DNA from: Chaetoceros tenuissimus
Lineage: Eukaryota > Bacillariophyta > Thalassiosirophyceae > Chaetocerotales > Chaetocerotaceae
Length of the DNA: 64,000 nucleotides
Assembly: GCA_021927905.1 (NCBI GenBank)
Contig: BLLK01000062.1
Coordinates: forward strand, 930,001-994,000
Reading direction: 5' to 3'
Below the pieces are notes generated by a model. That model was not told the origin of the DNA and did not search any database. It saw only the letters and a program-made list of their open reading frames with translations. The translations under genes and the position numbers were made by a program. Positions 10,109 through 21,706 of the stretch are shown here, piece by piece. Every line of letters starts with the position of its first letter. Positions within the stretch are counted from its first letter, which is position 1.

Positions 10109-10599
10109 TGCGAAACTCCAATGCCAATAATACCAATACCAATAATTTACATGTAATAAATTAAAATGCGCATCGATTGAGGTACTAATTAGCTTTACAC
10201 ATCATGTCTTAATTGAGTAGTAATGAATCGTTATGAAAAATCGATACGTGTTGATTGTTTTTTGTACCGATAAAAATTCAAATCAAGTCATACTGACCTT
10301 CGTTCCGCAGTCGTTTATGAAAATAGTTAAACACTTTACCACAAGCATTCTTCTCGAAGAACTTTCATTTGAAGAATTTTTCTGGACCAACAGTAGGAAA
10401 TGTTGCAAAAGGAAAAACTGACGGATCCCTTAGTACTGCTCGGGATTTTCAATCACAAAGTGGTAAATTTGCAGGTTCACAACGACATGATGGAACTCAC
10501 ATGATGCGTAAAGCTAATTAATAAGTACCTCATTCGATGCGCATTTTAATTTAAAATTATTATTACAAGTATCGAATATTGGCATTGGAGTTTCGCAGA
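10109..10599. mobile_element. Non-autonomous DNA transposon with ~100-bp terminal inverted repeats
   Basis: The left end (10109-10207) and the reverse complement of the right end (10499-10599) align over about 100 bp. Both start TGCGAAACTCCAATGCCAAT, both carry AAATTAAAATGCGCATCGA and GAGGTACT, and both close with CATCATGT. The interior, about 290 bp, holds only a 62-codon plus-strand frame (10233-10421) without recognisable homology, so no transposase is encoded here. I could not define a clean target-site duplication. The superfamily is unassigned. Confidence 0.75.
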
Positions 10600-13174
10600 A
10601 CTCTCCAGTACTTGTTCATCTTGATAACAAAACCATTTCTCCCTGGCCACTGATTTGTTTCAATGATTTAAGGATCCATTTGACTTCTGTATCTCCGTGA
10701 AACAAGCCATTCGAAGAGAAATCTCTACCATTTATATTTGCGTTTTGAATCTACCTTGCTGGACATTTCCTCTGAGTGAAACAAAAAGAGTGGAGACAAA
10801 AGAAAGCTAGGATGAGAAGTGTGGTGAAGAGATTGAATAGAATTGAAATAATCGTAGCTGAATACCATACAACTGTAGAAAAAAAGTGCAATGTTCTTGC
10901 GTGGCTCTCAATAAAAGTCCAATAGAAAAAATTAAACTGTTTCCCTCATAATTTTATGTGCAGATTCGCAGATTCGACTAAGATATTGTCTTGGTGAAGA
11001 TGTTGGCTCCAAATACAATGTTGTAGAATGCACTTTGCTAGGTTTTGAGTTGGATTGAATAATCGACCCGAAGTGAATAAGTTTGTATCTTCTTGCGTTT
11101 TTCAACTCATAAATATAAGTAGAGCTTACTTTTTCGACTCAGAGAGCTTCCGACAGTTTTAAAACAAGCGTAAAAAGAGCTTCTATAAAGGTATTTTATT
11201 GTCGGTCGATTGGATCGAATTTTAGATTTTTCAGCTGTAGCTTTTCTCACACGAATCCAAGAAAGAGAAAAGATTTATTGGCAAAAAATGTACTGAGCTC
11301 TTTCCCCATGCAGTCGTTTTCCTATTTGTCGCACAGTGCAATAAACAACCAATTATCTATATTTCCTATTTCATTCCAAAATTGAAACATCTTGTTCTTG
11401 CTTTTTTTAACAATAACTTTTTTATCTAAATATAAAAATTCGGAAGATGTGCAAACGTACGCGTGACCGCAATGAGACTAAATCCTAAATTTAAATATCC
11501 ACTTTTATCATTTAATTGGCTATTATCTATAATGCAGAGCTCAGACTTATGAACTTAGTTTGCTAGTTGCTTCAGTGACAGTAGAATTGCAGCGTCTATT
11601 TCGATTGCACTTGCTCTCTCTACACTTTTTAATTCATTCATGTCGTATTAAATTCTCTATTGCATATATACACAGAAACCTCAGTATTTATATTTCCAAT
11701 TTTGGAACTGAACTGCTACTGATTCGTTCACTTTCAAATCCTGTTCAAAAATTAATATGTCAGGTGTATTGGTGCTAATTTCGCTCTTGTACACTTCTTC
11801 TAAACGTGCATACAGTAGAGTCTGAGAATCAGGTTCGACCTGAAACATTATCGCACTACAATCCCTCTGTTCAGGAAGTCCAACATTCAACTTTCGTTAT
11901 TTGGTGAGTTAATCTCCTGTTGAAACTAAAGCTTATATCTCTTAGTATAAAACGATGTCAACATGAATAGATATGCACGCCCATGCACGCCCACCGTTTC
12001 CATTTATTCGAAGTCGTATGATTTTAATAATATTAATCCTAGGCCATATGTTTGAAGTATGACTGGAATTGCTCTGTTTCCATTTTACTTAGTATAAAAA
12101 GAAACGAGTGACTGTTGTTGATCTCCTCCACCTCCATGCTGAGTTTTTAATTTTTCTAATAAAAAAAGACATAATAAAAATATTATTCAATAGTAATGTA
12201 AAAATAATAAATAATAAACTTCAAAAATGTTCCTCTACATAAGGCATGGATGTTGTTATCATTTGAAATGAAATAAGTTTCTGTTTTTATTATTATCGAG
12301 TATGTAAAAAAATCAAATGTTACAAATTCTATTCAAAAAAGTGTGTTTGCGGAGTAATAAGGTGTTTCAAAATGTCCTTGTCATTTATAGTTATTATTAT
12401 ATTTTAAATATAATTTAATTCGCCCATTCATCCATTCATTCATTCATTGAGAGAAAAGGAATTTGCAACAAAATCAAGAAAACAATCTTTGAGAGAAAGT
12501 GGGCGTGTTGGATGCTCCAACGCTGGGAAAATTTCATGTCCGAGCCATGTTTATTGTTAAAATAATTAATGAAGTTGTCTAGGCAATGTGCAGTGTTGCC
12601 TTTTAGTCTAATAATCGAGAAATTGAAAATACCATTCGTGGTTATTTTTATAGATGACAAGAGAAGAAAATGTGGTCTGGGCAGCACTTGAGGGCGAAAG
12701 TAAGAAAAGGAGATAATATATTTATTTTTTTTGTGCATAAGAAAAAAAAAAGAGAGGTAGGGCAGGACGAACAAAACAGAAAAGATGAAAGCATTCATTT
12801 TAGAAACGAAAAAGTCACGCATTTTTATTATAGGAGAAATGCAGATGGGTTGTTTCGTTTCGTTTGTCTCGTTTTTTTTTTTTTTTTTTTTTTCCAATAA
12901 CACTTGTTCATCTTCGACGGCCTCTGTCTTTGATTGAATTTTGGTTCTAACCTCGCAGTAACATCGAAATCTTTGTCATTAATTTCATTTTTGCTCTTTT
13001 CATGTTGCTGTTTCTGGGCTTTCTGCGTATAGATATTCGTTGTTCCAGAAGGTACGGAAGAATGAATAATAACAGTGAATATTTTGTTATACACATTTTT
13101 TTAAAGCAATTAGCATCATCAGTACTGTTTCCGCTCTAGCATTTGGAAATGAAACTCCCTTACCCCATGTGTAC
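10600..13174. other. AT-rich intergenic sequence with homopolymer runs
   Basis: No gene is supported. The short frames here have the low-complexity composition expected of AT-rich DNA. A poly-T run sits at about 12872-12893 with shorter poly-A runs nearby. A small tandem of TTCA units lies near 12430-12447. The last few hundred bases are probably the 3' flank of the phosphatase gene that ends at 13175. Confidence 0.5.
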
Positions 13175-14978
13175 TTATCTCATTCTTCTCGCCAACAAAT
13201 CATCAGCTTGACCTGCTCTACCAATAACCGCTTCGCTTGTTTGATCATATTTCTTCTTCTTATCCTCATTTCTTTGATGCTGAGATGAGGAAGACAACAT
13301 CTTTGAAGGGGACATTCTCATTCTTTCTCCTTCATACCACATTTGTTGTTGAATTTCTTCAAGAAAGTGCTGTTGTGGTCCTATCACCATTCTATAGAGA
13401 CAAGACATTAGAAATGGAAAAAAAATAAACTACGATGGAAACAATGAATAACTTGGAAAACTTACCCTGGACGGCAAATTCTCATCCATCCAATTACTTC
13501 TCTAGCTGTAAACTTGAAATGTTTCATAATATAAGCACCAATGCAGGTACCCGTACGTCCCAACCCTGCTTTACAGTGCACCGCGATTGCCTTTTCCTTC
13601 GGAACCGACTCAAAAGCTTTCACAATCTTTCTTAAAATAGGTATCGAGGGGCAACTTCCATCCAAATAGTACTGCTCAAAATGCTCTATACCGTTGCGGC
13701 GAAAATCATTCTCATCATACATTTTCTTGTTTAGTCTTGCAACAAGACCGACGTTTTTGCTTTTAAAATAAGGGATATAATCACTAGGAGTCAATGTGTA
13801 ACAACCCTCTCTAGATACATTTCGTTTATATTGTGGGCCTGCAAACGCCAAGAATTTATCCTTGACAATCCAGTTGAGATCTCCATTCTTTACATTAATC
13901 AAAACAATAGAAAACATTAAGAAATATATGTGAATGAAATATTTGAAAAAATAGCGACATGACTCACCTCCACCTGCTCAAAGTATTCGTATTCTTGCAC
14001 ATTGAAGTGATCAAAGTTGAAGAAATTATTTGCTCGAGCTTTTGCTAGACCATTTAAGCAGTCCAAAATATTCAAGTCGTATGTACACTCGCATGGACTC
14101 GCATCGTGGAACGGTGGGACAGGGGAAAGAGGATCATGTCCTCTGGATGGCAAGACAGATCTTGGTGAATTATACTTCGATTGCTTTCTGTTTGAAATAG
14201 CTGATTCGAATGGCTCAATAGCTTGCTGTGGTGAGCACCCCATATATAGCACAAGCCACGCGCTCAAGAGATATATTGCATTTGCGCGTTTTTCAAAGGT
14301 GGCGTTGGAATAGAATATAATGACTCTATTTGCAAGACGTGGATCTTGCAATTTAGCGTTGAGTTTTTGACAGAATCTGAATAATTGGCCAAGATTTAGA
14401 GGTCCAAAGTCAAGAAAAAAGTTCCAATACACCAATTCTGAATCAATAGAAAAGAAGTGAACTTTCTTCTTTGTAGCAAATGACTGTTGGTCATCGTCCC
14501 TCCCTTGTACCACTTGAGAAATGTATGTATAGTTTGCAATACCTGATTCTGATGTTTTCGGATCAGTCGCATAAGCGTTATAGTAGAAGCGTCCCTGATT
14601 AGAAGCAAGATTAGAGATACGAGTGAGAAAAGTAAGAAGAGAAAATTTTGTTTGAAGATGTTTGTTTCCACATAGTTAAGTAATTCAAGAGCTCACAGAC
14701 AGGTAAATGTGCTGAAATTCTTCTTCAGTATGATGAACATGTCGAGAACATTTTTAGGCTTCTTTCAGCAGGCGTTTTTTTCTCACCTCGACTATTTTTA
14801 CTGCTCCTGAAAGGGCATCTTTCGACATTGTGTCACTAGCTGTGGTTTTGCCTTTAGTGAAACCGAAGTAACTTGTCCTAGTAGTAGAAGATGATTCTCT
14901 CGAGGAAGGCATCGTTTCATTCAAAGGAAAAGAGTGGAAGAATGAGGTGAACGCTTTCATAATTTTGAGGCAAATCAA
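13175..14978 (-). CDS. CDC14: CDC14-type dual-specificity protein phosphatase
   Basis: Removes phosphate from Ser/Thr-Pro sites and acts in mitotic exit, cytokinesis and cilium-related processes in other eukaryotes. Exons read 14978(or 14912)-14787, 14711-14697, 14594-13968, 13887-13466 and 13391-13175; the sum is a whole number of codons. The product is 468 residues from the 14912 ATG, or 490 from 14978. The N-terminal half shows the CDC14 signature FFSIDSELVY and FGPLNLGQL. The catalytic loop HCKAGLGRTG has its Cys at residue 361 (short start) and is followed by RICRPG and VIGPQQ, as in the family. Exon 2 is only 15 nt (HIYLS) and is inferred, because it restores the family spacing between KIVE and GRFYY. 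Which ATG is used is uncertain. Confidence 0.93.
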
Positions 14979-15505
14979 TCATGTAGAGAACATAAATCTA
15001 TTTTGTCGTTGATGATGTCGTAGTTTTGGAGTCAATGAAGGCGTTGAGTGCCAAAATAGGTTCATTATTGGCTAAATTATAAAAATGAAAGAGGAAAAAT
15101 TTCCGTTGATTTCTATCTCCCTTGCTATGAAAGTTCTGTGCTTATATGGCTATAAATTCTCTTCTACGACAGTTTATTTATCGAAGATTATCAACTAAAA
15201 AAAGGGAGAGAGGCCTTGATTACGATGCCATACGTATTGAATGTTTATACAATTTATTTGGTAACTTCATACAAAGAACTCCATGTTTTAGAATTATCAA
15301 GAAATTCCGAGTAATTACACACCCAGCACTATTCCTGTGCAAGCTATTGCGTTTTAATTTTATCGTAGGAATTGAGCAGAAAAGGACTCGTAATTAGTTT
15401 ACTGGAGGAACCGTACAGGAGAAAATCAGTTTTTATAATAAGAAAAATACGTAGTGTATATTTTACTATATATTTCACTCTGTAAATTTTTCATTTGAAA
15501 AACTT
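14979..15505. other. Intergenic between CDC14 and PRP38A
   Basis: Holds the CDC14 upstream region and the PRP38A 3' flank. A plus-strand frame at 15146-15397 has no recognisable content and probably occurs by chance. Nothing else is seen. Confidence 0.5.
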
Positions 15506-16450
15506 TTATTTCCGGAGTGGTTTTAGTCCTAACTTTGCTCTCTCGTCATTCCAATATTCATCACTGTTTTCGAATACACCATGTTCTGACGACTGATCTG
15601 CCTTTGATTCATTTGGTGACTTTCCTGTTGTTGATACTTTGAATAACGTTCCAAATTTACTTTTTGATTTTTTCTTTCCTTTCTCTTTTGTATATATTTC
15701 ACTCTTTTCGGTCTTCAAAATGTCATCAATATTCATTCCTCTTTCCGAAAGTGCTTCTGATGCGCATTTATTCCCCTGTTTAACCATTTCAATCAAAATA
15801 TTTTGAATTTTTTCAACTTCATTCTCTAAGCTATTTATGTCAATGTCTTGGTCGTTGAGATCAGTAAGAATAGAGTCGCCGCCTAACAATTTTGATATTG
15901 GACTGATTCTTGGTCCCTCTAAATATCCTGATTCAACTAGAACCTCTCTACTAGGCAATCTTGGAAGTGCAATACCACAAACTCTGTCTTCTGTCAGCAA
16001 TTGGTCAATGAACTCATCCATATGGATAAGAGACCAATCAGATGGATTTCGATACTTCAATTTTCTACTATCAGCATACAAAACCTCCAGTTTTTCGTAG
16101 ATATCAGAGGGGCGTCCCGTCAATCTTAGATAGAATGCCCCAAGAGCCCGAATATATTTAAATGAATCATTTTTTATCAGTTCGTCGACTATTTCGTCAT
16201 CGGGTTGAATCTGTAGCAACTTCAAAATGAGGCACAAGAAACGTGTAGGTTTTGCATTTCCACCAAAAACTCCACCAATAGCAGTCAACTGTGATGCAGC
16301 TTTCTCAGCTACATCAGTGGCTGTACATCCAAATAATTGTTCTTTCCAATACTGAGAATCATATATTCTTTGACGTGTAATGTATTCGATAAGGTTTTGA
16401 GGATTTGTTCCATGAATAGGACGGGCAAGAGGATCTGTAACGTTAGCCAT
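15506..16450 (-). CDS. PRPF38A: Pre-mRNA-splicing factor PRP38A
   Basis: Single-exon gene of 314 residues. PRP38 joins the U4/U6.U5 tri-snRNP and is needed to activate the spliceosome. The conserved PRP38 domain fills residues 1-180: a start with PIHGTNPQNLIEYI, then RIYDSQYWKEQLFGC, IGGVFGGNAKPTRFLCL and KYIRALGAFYLRL, and ending near DEFIDQLL and ALPRLPSR. The C-terminal 130 residues are charged and Lys-rich and lack the long SR tail of animal relatives. The start at MANVTDP fits the family. Confidence 0.97.
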   Translation of the reverse strand: MANVTDPLARPIHGTNPQNLIEYITRQRIYDSQYWKEQLFGCTATDVAEKAASQLTAIGGVFGGNAKPTRFLCLILKLLQIQPDDEIVDELIKNDSFKYIRALGAFYLRLTGRPSDIYEKLEVLYADSRKLKYRNPSDWSLIHMDEFIDQLLTEDRVCGIALPRLPSREVLVESGYLEGPRISPISKLLGGDSILTDLNDQDIDINSLENEVEKIQNILIEMVKQGNKCASEALSERGMNIDDILKTEKSEIYTKEKGKKKSKSKFGTLFKVSTTGKSPNESKADQSSEHGVFENSDEYWNDERAKLGLKPLRK

Positions 16451-17518
16451 AATTTCCTTTGTATTTCCTCCGTCTGTGTACCAATTAGATAGCTGGAAGT
16501 ATGGATATCAGCTAATGAAACTTAAGTGTATTGTTTGGTTTGTAAAGGAATACTTGGACCGAATACTTATGCCTTTTACTGTCATCATTCAATAAGGTAC
16601 TCAAATACGATAGTACACAACACTGGTCATCATCTCACTATCATCTCAAAATAGCAGCATCAATACATACCGGGCAATTGAAAATTGGTGGAAGGGAAAT
16701 GGGGGGACACTTTTTCTGCTCAAATAAGATTTTCCACAAAAACTTTTCGGGAAAACCGAAAACATACAGGCATAGAAAAAACAATTCTTTATGCCTGTAT
16801 GTTCTCGGTTTTTGGAATAGGTTTCTGCCGAAAATCGTATTTGAGCAGTAAAAAATTTGCTCCAATTTTTGTGTCGTCTCGACGTGGTCGTGCTTTTGGA
16901 GATGACGCTCAGACTATGACGTCATACTTAACAATCTTGTTTGAAAGTGTCCAATTTGTTAAGCTAATTCTCCAGAGACACATGAAGATGAAGTTTGCTT
17001 AATTATGTAGAAACTTCATTTCTGTCTGTTTTTTACTTTATTTGACGGAATCAACGGATTCTCTGTCGTAAGAGCTTTCGAATGATGTGTCGGGTTTGGT
17101 TGTGCCCCTCCAGGAAGGAGGTGCTCCCTTCCACCAATTTACAATTACCCGGTACATAATAAAATGTGAGCTTTAAAGCACTACGTAGCTACCTATTTCA
17201 TCAAGATTAAATGGCTAGGATTAAAGAGTACAGATTTATTGGTCCTGTTTCAATCTTGTCAAAAATTGGAACTTTTCAAGATTTATGTGGGAAGGCGGGA
17301 TAGTTGTCATCAAAGCAAAACGGTGAAAAAATACTTTCTTTGATTTCAAACGAACAGAAACGATCTTTTTCTTTATTACAGTAGTCTACTACTTATGAAA
17401 GATCTATACAGCAAGGTTTACATAACTGCTTTCATTCACAAATCTTGTATTGAATCGCACTACAACTATATACCTGGCAGTAGAAGTTCGTAGTTCATTT
17501 CAAATTTTAGCAACCGTA
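16451..17518. other. Intergenic between divergent PRP38A and LRR genes
   Basis: About 1 kb carrying the upstream regions of two divergent genes and the foldback element at 16716-16848. No additional coding frame is supported; the frames at 16641-17002 lie across the foldback and are artefacts of it. Confidence 0.6.
16716..16848. repeat. Foldback / MITE-like inverted repeat
   Basis: About 133 bp that folds back on itself. It begins CTGCTCAAATA and ends TATTTGAGCAG, and the two arms pair imperfectly over about 60 bp each, including AACATACAGGCAT against ATGCCTGTATGTT near the centre. Flanks are T-rich on the left and A-rich on the right, so a short target duplication cannot be read with confidence. 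Confidence 0.8.
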
Positions 17519-19653
17519 ATGAAGTCTACAATTACAATTAAATTGGCTCTCATCTTTGCTTTGTGCATTGGCTTAGATGGAGTCACCGGACATTCAAGTT
17601 CAAGTGTTAGTAAGGGATCCAAAAGTTCGTCGGGAAAGGGTTCTGCAAGCTCCAAGTCACCAAAGAGCAGCAAGAGTAAAGGAAGTCAAAGTTCGTCATC
17701 ATCCAGCAAGGGTAAAGGATCTAAAAGCTCCAAGTCTCCTTCATCATCATCTAGCAAGGGTAAAGGATCTAAAAGCTCCAAATCTCCTGACAGTAGTAGT
17801 AAAGGGAAAGGAAGTAAATCCAGTGGGAAAGGAAGCAAATCAAAAAGTTACAAGTCAAGACAGGGTGGAGTTGGCTCAAAGAATTGCAAATCCTCTGTTC
17901 GAGGATCAAATTGTGCGGACGATGAACAATCTTCAACCTGTCAAAGCGTCATCTTTGATATCGTTGAAAGAGTTTCTGGTACAAGAAACTTCGATGACGA
18001 CTCAGCACAACAAAAGGCACTTACTTGGTTACTTCAAGATGCAGAAGTCAATGGATGTGACGTGGAAAATGAGGTTATTGAGAGATATGCATTGTCAACA
18101 CTCTATTTCAGCACTAATGGCGAAGCTTGGAACAAGTCTGATGGATGGTTGAGCGAATTTGATGTATGTACAGGATGGCATGGAATTATTTGCCCCGATG
18201 CTACAAACATTGAGGAAATTTCACTTTGTAAGTATTCCTATGATAATTATTATATCATCTCGTTAGACACTTATCGGCTTTACTAACTACATTCTCATCA
18301 GCTGCAAATGGATTGGATGGTCCGTTGCCGAACGAAATCACAGCTTTGAGTACTCTCAAAATACTTCGTCTATATGACAACAAATTAGTTGGGGGTCTCC
18401 CAAAAGACATTGGAAATCTACCTCTTGAAATTTTGGATATTGAGGATAATAAGCTCACGGGAAATCCATTTACACAATCATTTTTCAAACTAACTGGTAC
18501 TCTGACTGAGTTGCTTGTTAATGGCAATAATTTTACTGAGAGTCTTCCAGATAATATCTCTGACTTCACCTTGTTGAAAGCCCTTACTGTTGGCAATAAT
18601 GGATTTAGTGGGAAAATTCCAAATTCCATCACAAAAATTGAAGGATTGGTAGATCTAGTTTTGAAAGACTGTAAATTTGATGGTCCTATTCCAGATGGCT
18701 GGAACAATCTCCAAAATCTTGAAGTTCTTTTGTTGGATGGTAATGAGTTGGTTGGAACTATTCCAGACTCCATCAGTACTTTGAAGAATCTGAAACAACT
18801 CACGTTGAGCGAGAACAAACTTGATGGCCCTATTCCAAAAGATTTTGAAAAACTAAAGAATTTGAGATACTTTCGAGCATCGGAAAATTCTTTGACCGGA
18901 GCTATACCCAAAGTGAAGGAAATGGAAAATCTAAGTAAGTCACCACTGAGAAAGATACCTGTCTAGGTCTATATTCGAACCCCACCTCTCATTTAAATCT
19001 CTTCCTTTCACAGTTGAATTGTTCCTAAATAAAAATCAGCTCAATAGAGAGCTTCCTGACTTTTCCAAAAATACCAAACTTTTAATTCTTGATTTATCCA
19101 GCAATAAATTGAGCGGTTCCTTGGAAAACAAGGGACTTTTTGAATTAGATACTCTTGAACGCTTGATTCTTGATAGGAGTAAGTGTCTTCATCTCTCATT
19201 CTCATGTTACTACTATCGTAATACTAACCTAGTTTCGTAGACGAATTAACTGGAGGAATTCCAGACGATTTCCTTGCAAATGAATCTTTAAAATATTTGT
19301 TCTTACAAGACAATCTTTTGGAAGGCGTTATTCCAGATGTTGAAGAAATCAAAGCAATCAACATAAGTAAGTTGTTCAAAAGTACTTTTCAGTGACACTT
19401 GATGATTGTAAAAGAAAATACTCAAACTCAAATCTTGCTCAAACCTTGTATAGAATCTTTAGCAATTCATAAAAATTTTTTGGAAGGCGAGGTTCCAGAC
19501 TCTATTTGCGCTCTTGTTGACAACAAAACTCTTACCAGATTAGACACAGATTGCGCACCTTTCGAAAATGAGGCTGCACAAATAATCTGTCAAAAGAGTT
19601 GCTGTGAAAGGTGTTTTGTGGGGAAAAGGCTTTCTGAAGATGAAGATCCTTAA
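17519..19653 (+). CDS. Secreted leucine-rich-repeat protein with Ser/Lys/Gly-rich N-terminal region
   Basis: Five exons: 17519-18227, 18302-18934, 19014-19178, 19241-19366 and 19454-19653, encoding 610 residues. The ATG at 17519 opens a clean signal peptide (KLALIFALCIGL, cleavage near VTG/HSS); the frame also runs upstream to 17450, but that start would bury the signal. Residues about 25-125 are almost wholly Ser, Lys and Gly with three near-copies of GSKSSKSP. A folded segment with WNKSDGWL and CTGWHGIIC, the plant-type LRR N-cap, precedes about 12-14 repeats of the LxGxIP type, which run from exon 2 into exon 5. A Cys pair region (CQKSCCERC) closes the protein. No transmembrane segment or kinase is seen. 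The likely location is the secretory pathway, cell wall or frustule; the function is unknown. Confidence 0.88.
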
Positions 19654-21706
19654 TGATTTTGAGAAGAAAGGAATAAAATATTTTAGCGACGCGATATGAT
19701 GCGCAAAGTGCAAAGAAATGTTATGAATCCATCATGACTGTGGTTTTCTTTTATGGTACAATTTAATAGATAATAATGTATGTGATGTTAAACAGAAGAA
19801 TTATTGAAGTTGTTCAGTAAGTTGCGTTAGTGATGGAGAGGAATTGTAATTTCTTTTACTTCTCCAGTGAAATAGCACAGACAAAGATGATCGGGAGGTA
19901 GAGTGTAGATGGAGTTCGAATCGAATCCGTCACGGAGGGCTTAAACCATCACAAAAAGAAGCTTTCTTACATTATATTACATTATTAATTTCTTAGAGGA
20001 CCTTTACTGTTAAATCTTTCTCCCTAGGTTTTGCTCTCGATGACATCCTGATTTTCGACTGGGTTCTGGGACAGTCCAAATCGACTTCTTCTTTTTCATC
20101 TTCCTTTTCTTCGTTCAGTTCCAACATCCTCGGTGATAAGAACAGGTGACAATATTAGACAGACTCTCGTGCAATTCCCAACGTTCATATTTCTTTTCGA
20201 TGAGAGCAACAATCATATCATATTTTCGAAGATTCCTATATCTAGTGAGAGTGGAATTGATGCTGCGCAAATCGTTATATCAGAATGATTGAAATGGATG
20301 AGAAAGGATTTTCACACAATACCGTTTTGAACGTGGACATCATTCCAAGTAACTTTCTGAAAAATTCCTTGCCGAAGTGCTGAATCTGTATTTGCGATAG
20401 TGTCAACTACTTTGTCAGCGCTGATAATTGCCACTTTTATAACACGACTTCAACAGCCCAGTCGGAAAGAGTCAAAATCCATCTTTATAACTACCTTTAT
20501 TATTACATGAAATACCTAAATGATCTAGACTACAGCATTTGCCTCACATCCTCAATAAAAGGTCACAACAGATATAATCTTGGAGTCATTGGACCGGTAG
20601 CTCTACCATCGTGTCTTTGCTTTGGGTGCAGAAATGAGAGCTATCCATGCTCCCAATTTTGATTTCATTTCACCACATTCAATTTCGAAATACACTCATA
20701 TCAACGAGATTATCATCTCACAACGCTTTGAAAAATGAAGTTGCAACTTGCACCTTGAAGGCAATCACGAAACATTCAACCTTATAACTCTGATTTTCTT
20801 CTCCTTGTTCCTTTCCTCTCTAATTTCTCGATGACTCGGAAAGATTTAGGGGATAAAGTGTTTGTCATTCCTCTCAAATGGAATAATAGGCAGCAAATCA
20901 CATAGAAGATAAATTGTTGGAATTTCTTGATAGATTACAAAACTCTTTATGAATAGCTCAAGTAGTTTGGATCGTCTGAAGTTGAAGCATGTGATTTCGA
21001 ATGGTTATGAGGGGCATTGGACAGAGCAGCAGTAGTTAGAGAATCATAAGCAACATATTTAGAAATTGGACAAGTCGAACCATGATATTAGCGTTTGCTT
21101 TCGAATCGAATCGTTAGGAGAGGCATTCGAAGTAGTAGAAGTTGAAGAATTGGATGCTGAAGCATTGTTCTTTTTTGACGAGGCAGTGTCTAGAATTCGA
21201 CTTTTCTTCTTCGTTGTTTCCAGACTTTCTAAAACAAGCAATTTGTGCACTTATGGACATCTAATCAGAGAAGTATTTGATGTTTATTAAGTTTTAGTCG
21301 CTACTGTGAATTGAATGGAATTGGAAAGAATTCAGTCCCATTTTTTGCTTCTTCAAAAAAAGGGAAAAAAGCATCCATTGCTAGACTACAGTAGAGTTGT
21401 TTATTAAAGATGAGCTTACAATGATTTATATGAAGACAACCCTCGTCTTATCCAAATAAAGTATTCAAAATGTAAGTTTTATATTAATGACGTAGGGAAA
21501 ATGATTCTTCATTCTTTTAAAAAAGTCCCAAGTCGGCAGGGAAGTCCCCCCCCCCCATTTATTGAAGCGCTTTCGCGTTTGCTTGCCAGTCAATCAATGA
21601 GATGATGAGATGATACTTAGGCCTTACAGAAGTCAAATACGAGTACGTTTTTTAATTTCATTAGAGTGAAACCCTGGATTTCTGGTGGATGAACTTGTAA
21701 TCAAAT
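19654..21706. other. Intergenic, no supported gene
   Basis: Two kilobases with only short frames. The Glu/Phe-rich 74-codon plus frame and its minus-strand shadow near 21060-21290 have no recognisable domain. A C-homopolymer of about ten bases lies near 21547-21556. No structural RNA is recognised. Confidence 0.5.

Noticed and set aside
12436-12903. 155-codon minus-strand frame with Lys and Phe runs
   Set aside because: Low-complexity translation of poly-A/T-rich DNA with no domain and no splice context.
18255-18911. 218-codon minus-strand frame
   Set aside because: Antisense of LRR exon 2, whose repeats explain its open length.
19900-19945. tRNA-like GTTCGAATC stretch
   Set aside because: No acceptor stem, D arm or anticodon stem can be placed around it.
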